From the NCBI GenBank assembly GCA_025267735.1, contig CM046299.1:37214887-37278886 (forward strand): a stretch of 64,000 nucleotides of DNA. Direction: 5' to 3'. Source of the DNA: Mactra quadrangularis (Eukaryota > Mollusca > Bivalvia > Venerida > Mactridae). The position numbers were made by a program, and so were the translations under genes. The notes beneath the pieces were generated by a model that saw only the letters and a program-made list of their open reading frames with translations, made no database searches and was not told the DNA's origin. Below, in pieces: positions 34,641-56,035 of the stretch. Positions within the stretch are counted from its first letter, which is position 1, and each line of letters opens with the position of its first letter.

Positions 34641-35409
34641 TTAGCTAATTATTCCAGTATATTTTTTGTCGATTTTACCCTTACTTTTAAGTACTATCAA
34701 ATAAAATCAAAGAATAAAATATCCGGATTTAAGAAATGAAGGCCAACAATTGTTCTTAAGACTCCGAATGTTTCACTCGCTCTAGCATGGTGAATGGCGT
34801 ATTCTACGCGTCATGTCAACGGAGGCTCTATGGGCAATGAGCGGCCGTATCCGTCTTCCTCATTGGAAATCAATTACATGGGATTGTTTATTTTGTAGAT
34901 ACATTGAAATGTTAAAGGATAAACTAATTCATTGTAACTGCTATATCAATTTGAATGGCCATAATTATCTTATGGATATATATAATTAATGGGATTTAAT
35001 GAATTTGTAGTTATGAATTTTCATGATGCATTAAAACTGCACGCTAAGCAAATATTACAGGAATTGCAGTTCCTGAAACTATAGTGCGCACATAATGTCC
35101 TGCAATTTTATGTAATTTAAATCTAGGATTGCCAATTCATTAGGTGGATAAGGTAATGCACGTACATCATTTTACAGATTTTGGCAGACCTTTATGGCAT
35201 TCAACATTTGTTACAAAATAATGTATTTTGTATAATTACTTGATGTTATGTCAATATTACATGTTCAAAAGCTAACCAAGCCACTTAATTGTTTAGATGT
35301 TGGACTCCAAAAACTGTTATTTTCATGTAATGGAACCGTTTATTGCTAAATGCATTGTTTGTATGAACTAGACATTATAATTATACTTATAAAACAAACG
35401 AATACTCAC

Positions 35410-35452
35410 CAACGATAACAAAAAGGTATACCCTCAAGACAAAAATTGCCAT
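35410..35452 (-). CDS. Candidate alternative first exon (signal peptide), copy 2
   Basis: Same 14 codons as the exon at 34598-34640, with only synonymous changes near the 3' end, and the same phase-1 donor (G|GTGAGTA). Conservation of the coding part while the flanks carry small indels suggests that both copies were under constraint for some time. Confidence 0.45.
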
Positions 35453-35889
35453 TTAGCTAATTATCTTTTCCAATATAATTTTATGTTTGTCTAAACTATT
35501 CAAAATTATCAAGTGCTGTCAAACAAAGTAAAAAATAAAAATAACCCGATTTAAGAAATGAAGGAAACTCCACTTTTTGAACTCGCTCTAGCATGGCGAA
35601 CGGCGTTTTCTACGCGTCATGTCAACGGAAGCTCTATAGGCAATGAGCGGCCGTATCCGTCTTCCTCATTGGAAATCAGTTACATGGGATTGTTTATTTT
35701 GTTGATACATTGAAATGTTAAAGGATAAACTAATTCATTGTAACTGCTATATACATTTGAATGGCCATAATAATGTTATGGTTATATTAAATGAATTTGT
35801 GGTTATGAATTTCCCTAATGCATTAAAACTGAACGCTTAACAAATATTACCGGAAATGCACTTCCTGAAACTACAGGTCGCACATTAGG

Positions 35890-38250
35890 TCATGCGAGTT
35901 TATGTACTTTAAATGTAGAATTTGTCCTCTCGCTATGTGAATTAGTTGGCAAAGACACACGTTCATAGTTGTACTGATTTAACTGACCACTTAGAATTCA
36001 ACATTGACAATATATTCAAAAGCACCATTAATTGTATATTGTTTATGATGTCATTTCAATAAAATATGTTAAAGAAATAACTAAATAACTAAGTACTTGT
36101 AAAAAGTTTTACCACTAAATATTAATTTTTAATGGAACTGGTCATGATTTTAACGCATTGTTTATATGAACTGTTACAGTGGTAGTCATAATGGCCTTGT
36201 ATCAAGATCGGTGTCACTAATAAAAGCCTGAAGCCTAATAACAAAGTCATTGTCAGATTATTTGATTATTGACAATTTTATTGTAGTGCTCCGATATCTA
36301 AAAGTACATAACATCACAGGTTGGTGAAGAAAACTTTTATGGGGAGGTCACTTATATCGTTATAAATAAATATAGAAGTTTTAAACATCATTCATGGCGA
36401 TGTGTCAAGAATTTAGAGCATAGTTTCTGTTACAATTTTGAAATAAACAGAATATCTGACATTAAATTGTCATTAGATTTCTTCTGATTAGGAAATAAGA
36501 TACATGTAGCTCCATTGTCTGGTTCCCAGTCGTACTTTGGCAGGTAAAAGTACGTCAGGCAAACCATGATCATGTCCGCGACCTATGTAATGAATTAGAT
36601 ATTGGATAATTATGTTTTCAAACGAGCATTTCTCACAACACAGACTTAAATCATATGATCATTGTACAAGAATTGCAGTGGATACTTTTTTTAGTTGTTT
36701 GGTTACACTAATTTATGCAAAATAAAGTATCCGAAATTCTTACGAGACTAATCCATGTCCGTATTGTGTTCACTTAAGACATGTTTTTGTTAATCGTCGG
36801 CTTAATATACGTGTAATATGAAAAATCGAAATCGAATGTCTTATATAGTACCGAACTCCTACTAAAGTAACTATCGACAGCACCTGATCATGCAGGATTA
36901 AGAAAACGTTATACCTGTATAATAACTGAGGAGGCCGCCATGATTCCCATTTGCCTGGCCCTATAACGATAGTGGTAAGGGGCAGGTAATCCAGGCTAGT
37001 AGCTCCACTCAAGACGGACATGTACGAACTGAACTTAACTACTCGGCAATTTCCATGTCTTGAAAATATACCTATTTTTCTTTCATTTTAAAATACTACT
37101 ATGTGTTTGCCAAATAATATTAAACTTGAACTTGACCGATTAAGAAATACACATATGGTAACGCACTTTCTTTCATGCTTGTACTCAAAATGTTTTACAT
37201 CTTCGAACTTGCTTAAATATTATGAATCAGTATATATTACAAAAATAGATTTTTGATAGGGCGTTGGGCAGGGCTCATTTTGTTACCTGCGTTTTGAAAT
37301 ATGGGATCGTATACTGAATTTTTATCGATACCCGCATATTGAACATTTGGAACAGTATACTAACCTTTACTTCGGGACAACCAATGGTATCATATTTTTA
37401 TTCAATTCACAGTACCGGAAAAGAATTACATTGGATAAATAGAAATGATGGATCTTATTGATTTTGTAACAAAATATAGGTCAAAAGTTGACTTAGCTGC
37501 GCCCAAAAATAGTCATTTAGCGGCAGCCAGTAGCTTACTGTCCCAGGACATGCTAAGATATCTACAGCCAAACTTGTAAACTGATATTTAGCGTATATTG
37601 TCACCAGTGACCAACAACTGCCGTATTTAGTTCAGAAGTAGGCGGGAGATTTACGTACAAAAATTCATGTAGTATGCATACAACGTAAGTGTCGTGGCTT
37701 TTATATGGGATTATTTATTACACATATAGACAAATTGTGTGTACTGAATTCTAAAATTGTTACACTATATTCAGAAAGGTTGGATACCTATTCTCCGTTT
37801 GTCGTACACAACCACTTCAACCACAGCGATAATGCCTGTCGCTTTTCGGAATTCGTTTAGTAAATTGCCTTACGGTTTAAGAAAATCGGAGGGGGTCATC
37901 TAGTAATGAATCTTCTTTAATCTATTAGTTGGTACCAAGGTTGTATACTGGTTCATTGCACCAGTGCTCATATCGATATTCGCTTAAATAATTACCGGTA
38001 AATACTGTTTTATATTGACACCGGTTCTTAAATATGCATTTAAATATTCAGGACAAAACTATGATTGAAACTACAATGCGACACTCTGAAAACTGTTGGT
38101 TTATTATGGTTTCTTTTAAAATGACGAAAATATCAAATTTTGTATTAACAGACACTTCGCTCTGGCTTCTTTCAATATTTTTGTTCACTGTTATTCATAG
38201 ATCAAATAAAGCGCACATTTTGTTAGAATTTTGAAAAAAATGACCACACT
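35890..38250. other. Intergenic region between the mosaic gene and the proteases
   Basis: Contains repeat R (37290-37465). An 83-codon minus-strand frame at 36770-37021 has no recognised domain or splice support. Otherwise nothing identified. Confidence 0.5.
37290..37465. repeat. Dispersed repeat R, copy 2
   Basis: Shares accaatggtatcatatt, cagtaccggaaaagaatt and ttggataaatagaaatgatg with copy 1. Intergenic, between the mosaic gene's first exons and protease A. Confidence 0.7.
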
Positions 38251-39179
38251 CACCTTGATTGCAGGCAACAAAGTCTTTTATCTCGTTCATTGATTCTTTG
38301 CTAATCAAAGTTGAAGTCTTTGGGATCTTATGTGTAAAGCCTTGTAAACAATTTATCCAGTTGTAAGTTGTTCTAGATCATCTTTGTGTAGTATCTTTAC
38401 TATTGAATACTGGCCAACCTGACGTTATGCAGCATTGATAATTCGTCAATGATTTCAGCTGTTTAATCTGTTTCAATAAGCATTAACACCTTGTTTAGAC
38501 TTACTATATATTAAATATTATCTTTTTATAACTTTTTAAATAAGGCGTTAATGGGTTTTCATTGACGATGCTAGCAATCATTAATATCATATCTAATCTA
38601 TGCAACATGGAAATACTTTTATATAGAATGGCTGATTGATTGCTAAATAAATTATTATTTTATTCTGTAGATGAAATATTTACATACAGTTAATGTTTTT
38701 TATTAAAAAATACTGGCCATGGCAGGTTTAGATAATAAATAATAATTTTCATATTTTTAGTACAACTAGGGAGTTGACAGTTTCTTTGAAATGATATTTG
38801 CCAATATTTTGTAATTGTAATTACTTTTACCCTACCCAATTCTGTCCCATATTCCTTGTGAAAGAAAAATAAAACATCCATATTTCTGGTATATTAAATC
38901 GCAGATGGTTGTCAAAATGTGATTAGTGGAACATTATCATCAGTCACATGATCTGGTTTTACATACAACATATAATAGTATGACTAATTATCATAACCAA
39001 TGTACAGTTCGTACCAAAAAATTATGTTTTATGTAAACAATACAATGAACTAATCCACGACAGGAGTTGCTCAGGATGACAATACGATGTTATATTGTAA
39101 TAATTTCATTATTACCTTCTTTATGATATATTCTAACAAAGGCACGTGCGCTTTCACTCTTTATTTAATGTGACGTCAT

Positions 39180-39328
39180 ATTTATTTATTTATTGGATTT
39201 AACGCCGTATCAACACAATTTAGGTCATTTCACGGCGTCCAGCGCACCTAACCTAGCTTTCCTGGACCATTGTCTATAACCAGTACTCACCTACCCTTCC
39301 ATAAGGCCGGAAACTTCTCCATATTATC
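39180..39328 (-). mobile_element. SINE family alpha, 5'-truncated copy with 14-bp target duplication
   Basis: Only the 3' body and the tail (tacggcgttaaatccaataa) are present; the tRNA head is missing. The element is flanked by identical taatgtgacgtcat at 39166-39179 and 39329-39342, a clear retroposition signature. Found in the 3' flank of protease A, absent from the 3' flank of copy B. Confidence 0.85.
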
Positions 39329-40159
39329 TAATGTGACGTCATCTATGCTCTAATAATCAACAGAATATAGCGCATGACGGCTGTTATAATTTTACTCCCC
39401 ACGTTAAATAAGCAAAGCCGAAAATAGTGACCGACTTTAACAGGTCCTTGGATGTCACTAATAAACATGCCAGTAAATGTAAAACATGTATTAATCTTAT
39501 CATTTGAAACAAAATTGTCTAAATTGAGTTTAAAACGATTTTAGCTTAAAGAGGCCTACTTCAAGACGTTTTCTAAGCCCCAGCAATTCCCGGTTCCGCT
39601 GTCTCATTTCATTCTGTCCTTCATCCGACGATCATGCCAGCCATCATACAACAAAATACAAAGATTGACTATTCAATTAAAGCCAAATTGTGCAGAACAT
39701 ATTATAATGGAACTGGCTACGTGTAATCTTTCAAGTTTCATAACCAACTTCCAAGTCGTCACGAGCAGTGCTGATTTTCTGAAAATTCATTTTTCCTTGA
39801 CACGCGTTCATAAATCCAATTTATATCTAACCTTTTCGATAAATTCTCAATGGAATTGTCTGATAACACACTACTATCCAGTTAACATCCGATCATTTAA
39901 GCTGTATTTGCATTTGTGTTTTCCATCGAAAACATCAAACTTTAAATTATGCTACATCATCATGTGTAAATAAAATGCCTCACACTAAGGGCAAGGTCAA
40001 ATGTTTTGTTTAATTCGCAACGCTTATTTTGTAGACTGAAGTTAAACACGCAAATATACTTTTGAAAATTCGTTTTTAGTTTTGGTTTCTTTTTAATAAA
40101 GATTTTAATATTATTTGTTTGAATTTAGAAACGCCTATCTATGAGAACTCGTTTGATGC

Positions 40160-40205
40160 GCTTATTAAATCACTCGTGCTAAAGCACTCGTGATTTAATC
40201 ATACG
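40160..40205. repeat. Short palindrome (ttaaatcactcgtgc / gcactcgtgatttaa)
   Basis: A near-perfect 34-bp inverted repeat, ttaaatcactcgtgctaa followed by its inverse, in the 3' flank of protease A. It shares the cactcgtg core with the MITE at 60291. Confidence 0.6.
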
Positions 40206-40704
40206 CGCACCAAAGCTCGTGCCTATATTTTATTATACAACATAATATAGACAACTGTAAGTTATTTCTTAAGTAAGGCATCTACCATTACAAGCATGAT
40301 TTGTAGTTTAAACGTTACATTAATTTTGTTAAACTAATTTATCAAAACTTTTTTCAATAGGGTCTTACCTTTAAAATGGATGGTTTAATATTGATGTTTA
40401 CACAAACACGTACTGTTATTTTGCACGATCAATACTGTACTGTTGCAATATGTAAACATTCTAGTCACATATTCATGTGTTGTCTATAGTTGTCATCTTA
40501 ACATTTCTTTACATTATTTTCAGTATACAAAAGTACTGTATCCTTTGTTCCGGAAAAAGGCATGATGGAAAGTAGTAAATCCATGATTCATCTTTTACTA
40601 GCGGACATACATTGTAACTGTCATTCATGTATTTCTTCATAGAATCTATTCAATCAGATTCATAATAAAACAAAAAATAAAAACTACATTATAATGATTA
40701 AATT

Positions 40705-40710
40705 TTTATT
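40705..40710 (-). terminator. Poly(A) signal of protease copy A
   Basis: AATAAA on the minus strand about 47 bp after the stop codon; the 3' UTR is therefore short. Copy B has the same signal at the same distance. Confidence 0.6.
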
Positions 40711-40756
40711 TAGTTTGCAATGCTTAAATATATATCATCGATAAGCAAACACATGT

Positions 40757-45477
<4,721 letters not shown>

Positions 45478-45531
45478 GTTGGTGATCAATAAGTTGTTGA
45501 TACCTGTGATGAACTGTTAAAATTTCGTCGT

Positions 45532-45539
45532 CTTTTATA
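45532..45539 (-). promoter_or_regulatory. TATA box of protease copy A
   Basis: TATAAAAG on the minus strand, 55 bp upstream of the ATG at 45477. This predicts a transcription start near 45505 and a short 5' leader of about 25-30 nt. The same box at the same distance is kept in copy B. Confidence 0.7.
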
Positions 45540-45821
45540 GGATGTTTTCTGACGATGTGAACGCAACATCCTTTGTGAAGGGCATGCCAATCTTGCTTTC
45601 GTGCGTAACAAGAGGCTTTAATAGTCTTAAGCAGTTTTAAAAGTTTACAAAATTGCAAATTTCGTGATACTTAAATGACAATTGACATCATAACAATGAG
45701 GTAATATATGTTGATGTCTTTTATTGTTTTGTTTATATCTTTATTGACCAAGTGACTCATTCATAGTCGATAACAATATGTCATTTATTCTGTTTACTAA
45801 AACAGGAAGACGAAAACTCTC

Positions 45822-46190
45822 ATTCGGAACTCCTCGACCATTCCCTACGAATAACCTCGGACATATTTAGACGCCATTTTGGAAAAAAACGGTGTTGAAG
45901 TAAACAAATACACGATCGTTAAGGCGATGACTGAAGTTTCGTTTATAGTCCGTAAATTTGAAATTACACATTTCAATGATACCGATGAACAATACGATTT
46001 GGTTCAATTTAAAACAAATAACTATGTTTAGACAAAGATCTGAGTGTATACTACAAGAACTATTTTATGTAACCGTTATGTGCTTCGCCTCGCGTAGGTA
46101 GTAAAATCTCCAAAATCCAGTGAAGACCCCCCACGAATCCTTCCGAGATTATTCATTCATGAAAGCTCGAGGATGTTCCGAATGGAGAAT
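45822..46190. mobile_element. MITE family 1, diverged copy
   Basis: Begins ctctcattcggaactcctcg and ends with the inverse (gttccgaatggagaatctc), with the family centre (gtaaacaaatacacgatcgt) near the left. It interrupts DNA that is continuous in the second duplicate near 56310-56335. Confidence 0.65.
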
Positions 46191-47070
46191 CTCTGACGCT
46201 ATACTAAACAACGCTCAGCAGTTGAAAGTCGTATTAAAATAGCATGATAAAAATATATTCATGTGATATATGTGCTATCAATACAAGAGGGCAAAGCGCT
46301 AGCTAGCAATATGCTTAGCAAACTCACCCTAAATATTTTGAAAATATTTCACAATATCGTGGGCTTACGAGTTTCCGTCAGTAACGGGTGAGCAAAACAA
46401 TAACAATGCAATAACTTACTATGTTAACTAAATTGATTAAGTTAATATTCTGTGATTATCCTTGACATTCGAACCCAAGTGTGTTCGCACTTAAAACTGT
46501 TGTATTTTTCTATTGACCTTCCATACCAAATTCCTTAATATTAAAATTCACTTTCTATGTTAACATGGTGCCTATACCACGTGACTTTTGTGATCAGTGT
46601 GTTATAAAATATAAATAAAAAAAGCATCGTCAAGGTAGTTTTAGCTTGATTCTTTAGAAAATAATGGAGTAATCATACTAATGTTTGCGGCCGCGTAACA
46701 CTTATTTTTTACACTTGGTACCTACAAAACTTAACAATCAACAGTTATAGTGCTAGCATGACTAATATTTGTTATCTAAGTAGTTGCATATGATTTACTT
46801 AGCACACAAACAATGCTATAAATATATTCTGACAAATGCAATTAGCAATTACTACATTTAAGAGTTATTTTTTAGAAATAGCTAACTGTTTTTTTAAACT
46901 CAGAATAAAACAGTTTCAGGTTTGCAAATAAAGTTCAAAAACCATATGTGAAAAGTGTTGTCTGTAACATAAGGATAGAAATTGAATTTGCCAGAAAAAG
47001 GCGAAGTAAATAAACTTTCAGTACAATGTAGTTCCGTAGCAATCTTTAAAGAGTTAACAACACTATAACT

Positions 47071-47287
47071 TTTTTAACGTCGTATTCAAAACATATATAG
47101 GTCATATATACGACGACCAGCTCGTCCTACTATAGGTTTCCTGGACACTTTTCTGTCGCGCGTACTAACTTACCCTACCACGAGGCCGACAACTTATGTA
47201 TAGGGTATGACCTGCCGCGACCGGGTTTCGAACCCGCGATCTCCGGATTTAAAGTCAGACATGCTAACTACTACGCTACGGCCGCGG
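47071..47287 (-). mobile_element. tRNA-derived SINE, family gamma, copy in duplicate 1
   Basis: On the minus strand the head gccgcggccgtagcgtagta and gcgggttcgaaacccgg is tRNA-like with both polymerase III boxes. The tail is atacgacgttaaaaa. An orthologous copy lies at 62080-62296. Confidence 0.8.
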
Positions 47288-48051
47288 CTTAAATTACTGT
47301 CTAATTGCTAGAACTCGATAATAAGCACACTCTTAATTGCAAATGATCATAAAACATAAATTGTACATGGTTATTGTAGAATGAAACTTAAAGTAAAGGT
47401 AAAGTTTAAAATATTCATAAATGATTAATATCTTGGCTTAAGTGTTGAAACACACAGGCCTTGTTAAACATTTGAAGATAACATACAGTAAAACCTGTCA
47501 TATGTGACTTTCTGGCGGACCATCCAAACACGGTCACATAATAATTATGACAGTGGGTCTATAAATCCAGGTTCAAATCAAAATAAAAGCGTGTCACCAA
47601 TATTGCACATTTAAGCCAAATAATTGAAACCCCCACTGAGTTGGGTCATTAAACAGTAAAAAACATGATATTACATGGCATAATTCTTCCGATTTTCTAT
47701 CAACTTGAAATGAAAAATACTTGGACACTTTATAAGCTTTATTACTCAATTTGATTTAAATTAATTGATTTAAAAGCTGTTTTGGTTTGATAATGGACAA
47801 TTTATATCAATTTCAATATTAAAAATAAATTTGTTTTACACATAAACGATGAAATATGTTTAAGAACGAAAATCGCATGCAAGTTGCTTTGATGACGAAA
47901 ATACTGGTAATAACCGGAATACGGCTTTTAGCGATGTATACAAAAATGGCCGATTATTTTGCTATCATATTCGAATCGATTCATTCACCAAATTTTAAGT
48001 TTTTTTATCTATAAAAACTATTTTATGATGTTTAAACAATCAGCCCTGCGT

Positions 48052-48346
48052 TCAGTTACCGCAAACGTTACAAAACGTTCCGTAACGATGCATTCGGAAC
48101 TCTTCGGCCATTTACTGCGATTAATATCGGACACATTTAGACGCTATTTTGAAACTACCGGTGTTGAAGTAAACAAATATATGATCGCTTAGGCATTTGT
48201 GATGTTTCGTTTTTAGTCCGTAAAATTTGAAACAGCCCTCATTGCATTAACGATCGCATATTTGTGTATTAGATGAGATTATTTGCAGTGAATGGCCGAG
48301 GAGTTCCGAATGTATCGTTACGGAACGTTCTGTGACGTTTTGTGTA
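48052..48346. mobile_element. MITE family 1, copy in the 5' flanking duplicate 1
   Basis: Left arm gttcagttaccgcaaacgtt, right arm ending gtaattgaacacgc; internal segments match the copy at 2466-2767. A 77-codon open frame across the left arm (47959-48192) is just an unstopped stretch of the element, present because the two duplicates are nearly identical. Confidence 0.8.
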
Positions 48347-49439
48347 ATTGAACACGCTACAGATGTGCTATACCTTTTGTAATCTGCATTTGTCCGTAGC
48401 ATGTTAACATAGCTAATTTTTTTGTATCAAGCGTGTCGATTGATGGGCCAATTATACAATTCAATAGTAATTATCTAGGTGTGGAAAACATCCTTGGGTC
48501 AATTGTGGTCTAAAACTCGCTTAATTAAACCTAATTATCAGTATTGGACTGCTCAAGTAAGGTCGTTAGTCGCGTCAGACAGTGCGTCGCTTAATACAGG
48601 GACTTTATATAGGCAATTACGTTAGGCGGTCTAAAATATGGTCACATAAAACAGGGAGTTGTTTAATTCAGTGGGTCGCTAAGGCAGTTTTTACTGTACT
48701 TTGTTTTTTATTATTCATTGATAGTACAAATTTATGAAATAAATTAGTTTACTTGATAATTTACATGTATACTTAGTGAATATAATGTCCTTTAAAATAG
48801 TTTTCTCGTTTATTATCTCTTACCATTTTCTTGTATTGTTAATCATTGTTTCAAACAAATAATAGTGATGAAAATACAGTACATATTTTCTAGACAAAGA
48901 CTTCATTCTTTAATGTCTTATCATTAGTATGGGAGATTAACATTATTTATAAAAGTTATGTTAGTAAAAATCACTAGAGTCTTGTTAAGATAAGCCAATA
49001 CTTACTTTTTATTCCCTTTAATGAATCAGTAAAAATGTAATGACTGGTGTTTAAAATGGGCTATTGTTATACATTTTCCTTTACATTGTACAAATATATG
49101 TCAAAATTATAGTGGTAAAAGGTGCCATTATACACAGTTGTTCTTACACAAATGTTTAATTCGTATACATCAATGGTTAAATTTTAATTCGGTAAACAAT
49201 AAAACTTAATTGTGATTTTGTGTTGGTATTCGGATTTTACATCGTGCAAACAGTAAGTATTATTAGTAAAGATATGTTGAAAGTTATCACGTGGGTCATG
49301 AATATGAAACAGATGAAAGAAACAAATGCTATTGAAAAGCTTATTACTCCAAAAATATTACAATCATTTTACTGGTACCGGTATCGTATTGGTTTCTTTC
49401 TAACGATATCCAATCCTAGTTAGCACATTTGAGTTACTT

Positions 49440-49498
49440 AAAAGACCCGCCGTTATATGACCTTATATGTGTTGCTACGGCGTTAACCCCAACAAAAA
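49440..49498 (+). mobile_element. SINE family beta, short 3' fragment
   Basis: Only gccgttatatgacc ... ctacggcgttaaccccaaca is left, about 59 bp. Confidence 0.6.
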
Positions 49499-50036
49499 CA
49501 ATGAGTTACGTAATCTGTTGTATTAATGCCTTTACACTATAAGCATTACTGTGATTGGGATATCTTAAGTTTGTGATACGTATTTGTCACGGAGCTGCAA
49601 GTATTTTGATTCTTGACATATTAACATAATTTCTACTCGAGGCTTAGAAGAAAAGTGTCAAATATTTGTTGTGCATCACATCTTCGAGGCCAGTTTTATA
49701 CTTTTTGCAAACACCTTGAAAAAATTATCAACAATTTTTCTGTTTAAAGTGAACAGTTTCAAATAGAACACATATTTTTGCTTAGCCTTGCGTAGGTATC
49801 ATGTAAATCTCACAAGAATTAAATACTTACAGCACTTTCCACTTTAAGTAAATGTCGATTTTTCACTGTTTTTTTTTATTCAAACCGTAGCATTTGTGAT
49901 GTCATAGTCACGAGGTATTGCCACCGTGTGTGTATTGAACCTATTGTGTCTACAGTATCGTACAGGTTCATTCCGTACGGTATCCAACCAACATGTATGA
50001 GCTGTTGCCTTGTTCCTCACTACTGAGTTGCTGTTG

Positions 50037-50796
50037 ATGCTTATGTGTAAGACTGTGTAAACAATTTATCCATTCTTACATTTGCAGTTGCTCTAGATCA
50101 TTTTTGCATAGTATCTAAACTACTGAGTACTGGCCAAACTGACTTCATGTAGCATTGATAAATAATCAATGATTTTAGCTTTTTAATTTCTTTCAATATG
50201 CATTAAAACCTTGTATAGACTTATTTTAAGTATCAGACAGCTTTATTGTAGTTTTGAATTGAGGGCATTTTTGTCCACACTGACGATGCAAATGTACAGT
50301 TTGTGTAAAAACAAAAAACCTGTTTATGTAAACAATACACTAAATTAATCCACGACAGAGGATGCTCATGATGATAATACGATGTTATATAGTTATTCTG
50401 TTTTGATTACCTGTATGATGTAGTAGTAAGGCGGCGTACCATTACAAGCATGATTGGTGGTGTAACCGTTACACTAATTTTGTTAAACTAAACTATCCAA
50501 CCTTTTCTTTCAATACTGCTCTACCGTTCAAATGGATGGGTTATTTTTAATGTTTACACAAACACGTAATGTTATTTTGTATGAACAATACTGTACTGTT
50601 GCAATGTGTAAGCATTCTAGTCACATATTTATGTGTTGTCTTTAAATGTCACCTTAACACTTCTTTACATCATTTCTAGTATGCAAATGTACTACATTTA
50701 TATGCGGATTATTCCAAAAGAGCAATAATAGAAAGTGGTAAACCCATGATTCATCTCTTAAAAGCGGACATAAATGTCATTCATGTATATCTTATA
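50037..50796. repeat. Segmental duplicate of the protease 3' flank (matches 38327-40650)
   Basis: Three colinear blocks match the 3' flank of copy A: 50053-50225 with 38337-38507, 50290-50395 with about 38995-39130, and 50425-50790 with about 40270-40640. The gaps in this copy show that copy A gained, or copy B lost, about 1.6 kb, part of it the truncated SINE at 39180. Identity is clearly lower than in the 5' flanks. Confidence 0.75.
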
Positions 50797-51068
50797 GCTA
50801 GTTTAGGATAACTTGAGACAAACGACTCAGTTTTTTAACATATTTAGGACTCAGGTATTACATAAAACAGGGAGGTCAGCTGACTTTGGGTAATGAAAGT
50901 ATTAAACATGTCTTAATGCGTAGAACGCGTAGAACGTGTGTTCTCGTACTAAATTTGATACATCAAAAACACACTGATAATAGTCGATAATTACGTGTAC
51001 TAAACTTAAATCCACCTGTGTATAAAAATGGTATCGTTGTATTTTTTCTCAAGTTATCCTAAACGAGC
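50797..51068. mobile_element. 272-bp MITE with TA target duplication, 3' flank of protease B
   Basis: Terminal inverted repeats gctagtttaggataacttga (left) and the inverse with one or two mismatches (right, ending cctaaacgagc), bounded by TA on each side. The 3' flank of copy A lacks it (about 40637-40645). A TA duplication fits Tc1/mariner-type mobilisation. Confidence 0.75.
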
Positions 51069-51142
51069 TATAATACAATCTATTCAATTTGTTTCATAAT
51101 AAAACAAAAACTAAAACAAAAATACATTATTGTTTTTAAACT

Positions 51143-51148
51143 TTTATT
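51143..51148 (-). terminator. Poly(A) signal of protease copy B
   Basis: AATAAA on the minus strand about 47 bp after the stop codon, in a 3' UTR that is homologous to copy A. Confidence 0.6.
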
Positions 51149-51194
51149 TAATTTGCAATGCTAGAATTTATATCATAGATAAACAATAAAAAAT

Positions 51195-55973
<4,779 letters not shown>

Positions 55974-56027
55974 GTTAGTGATCAATTAGTTGTTGATACC
56001 TGTGATGAACTGTTAAAATTTCGTCGT

Positions 56028-56035
56028 CTTTTATA
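56028..56035 (-). promoter_or_regulatory. TATA box of protease copy B
   Basis: TATAAAAG on the minus strand, 55 bp upstream of the ATG at 55973, in a proximal promoter that is nearly identical to copy A for at least 100 bp further upstream. Confidence 0.7.

Larger units (their letters stand above)
34590..35880. repeat. Tandem duplication (~815 bp) carrying a signal-peptide exon and its upstream region
   Basis: The segments starting at about 34590 and 35402 match over the exon, the 5' flank (including a 'cgcgtcatgtcaacgga' stretch and 'atgagcggccgtatccgtc') and the sequence to about 35080 and 35880. Small indels separate the copies. The conserved block just upstream of each exon may contain a promoter; I see no clear TATA box at the expected distance. 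Confidence 0.7.
46272..48995. repeat. Segmental duplicate 1 (5' flank of protease A)
   Basis: About 2.7 kb that is nearly identical, colinear and in the same orientation as 61273-64000. It contains a SINE (47071-47287) and a family 1 MITE. Only scattered substitutions and 1-2 bp indels are seen. The match starts abruptly at gtgctatcaatacaagaggg. The paired copy is cut by the window edge; after 48995 I cannot compare. Confidence 0.92.

Noticed and set aside
36770..37021. 83-codon minus-strand frame as a gene
   Set aside because: No domain, signal peptide or supported splice sites; isolated in intergenic DNA.
47220..47287. tRNA gene on the minus strand
   Set aside because: Part of SINE family gamma, duplicated at 62230-62296 with the same body.
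47959..48192. Conserved 77-codon protein, also at 62964-63197
   Set aside because: The two copies are conserved because the whole ~2.7-kb block is duplicated; the frame crosses a MITE arm and has no domain.
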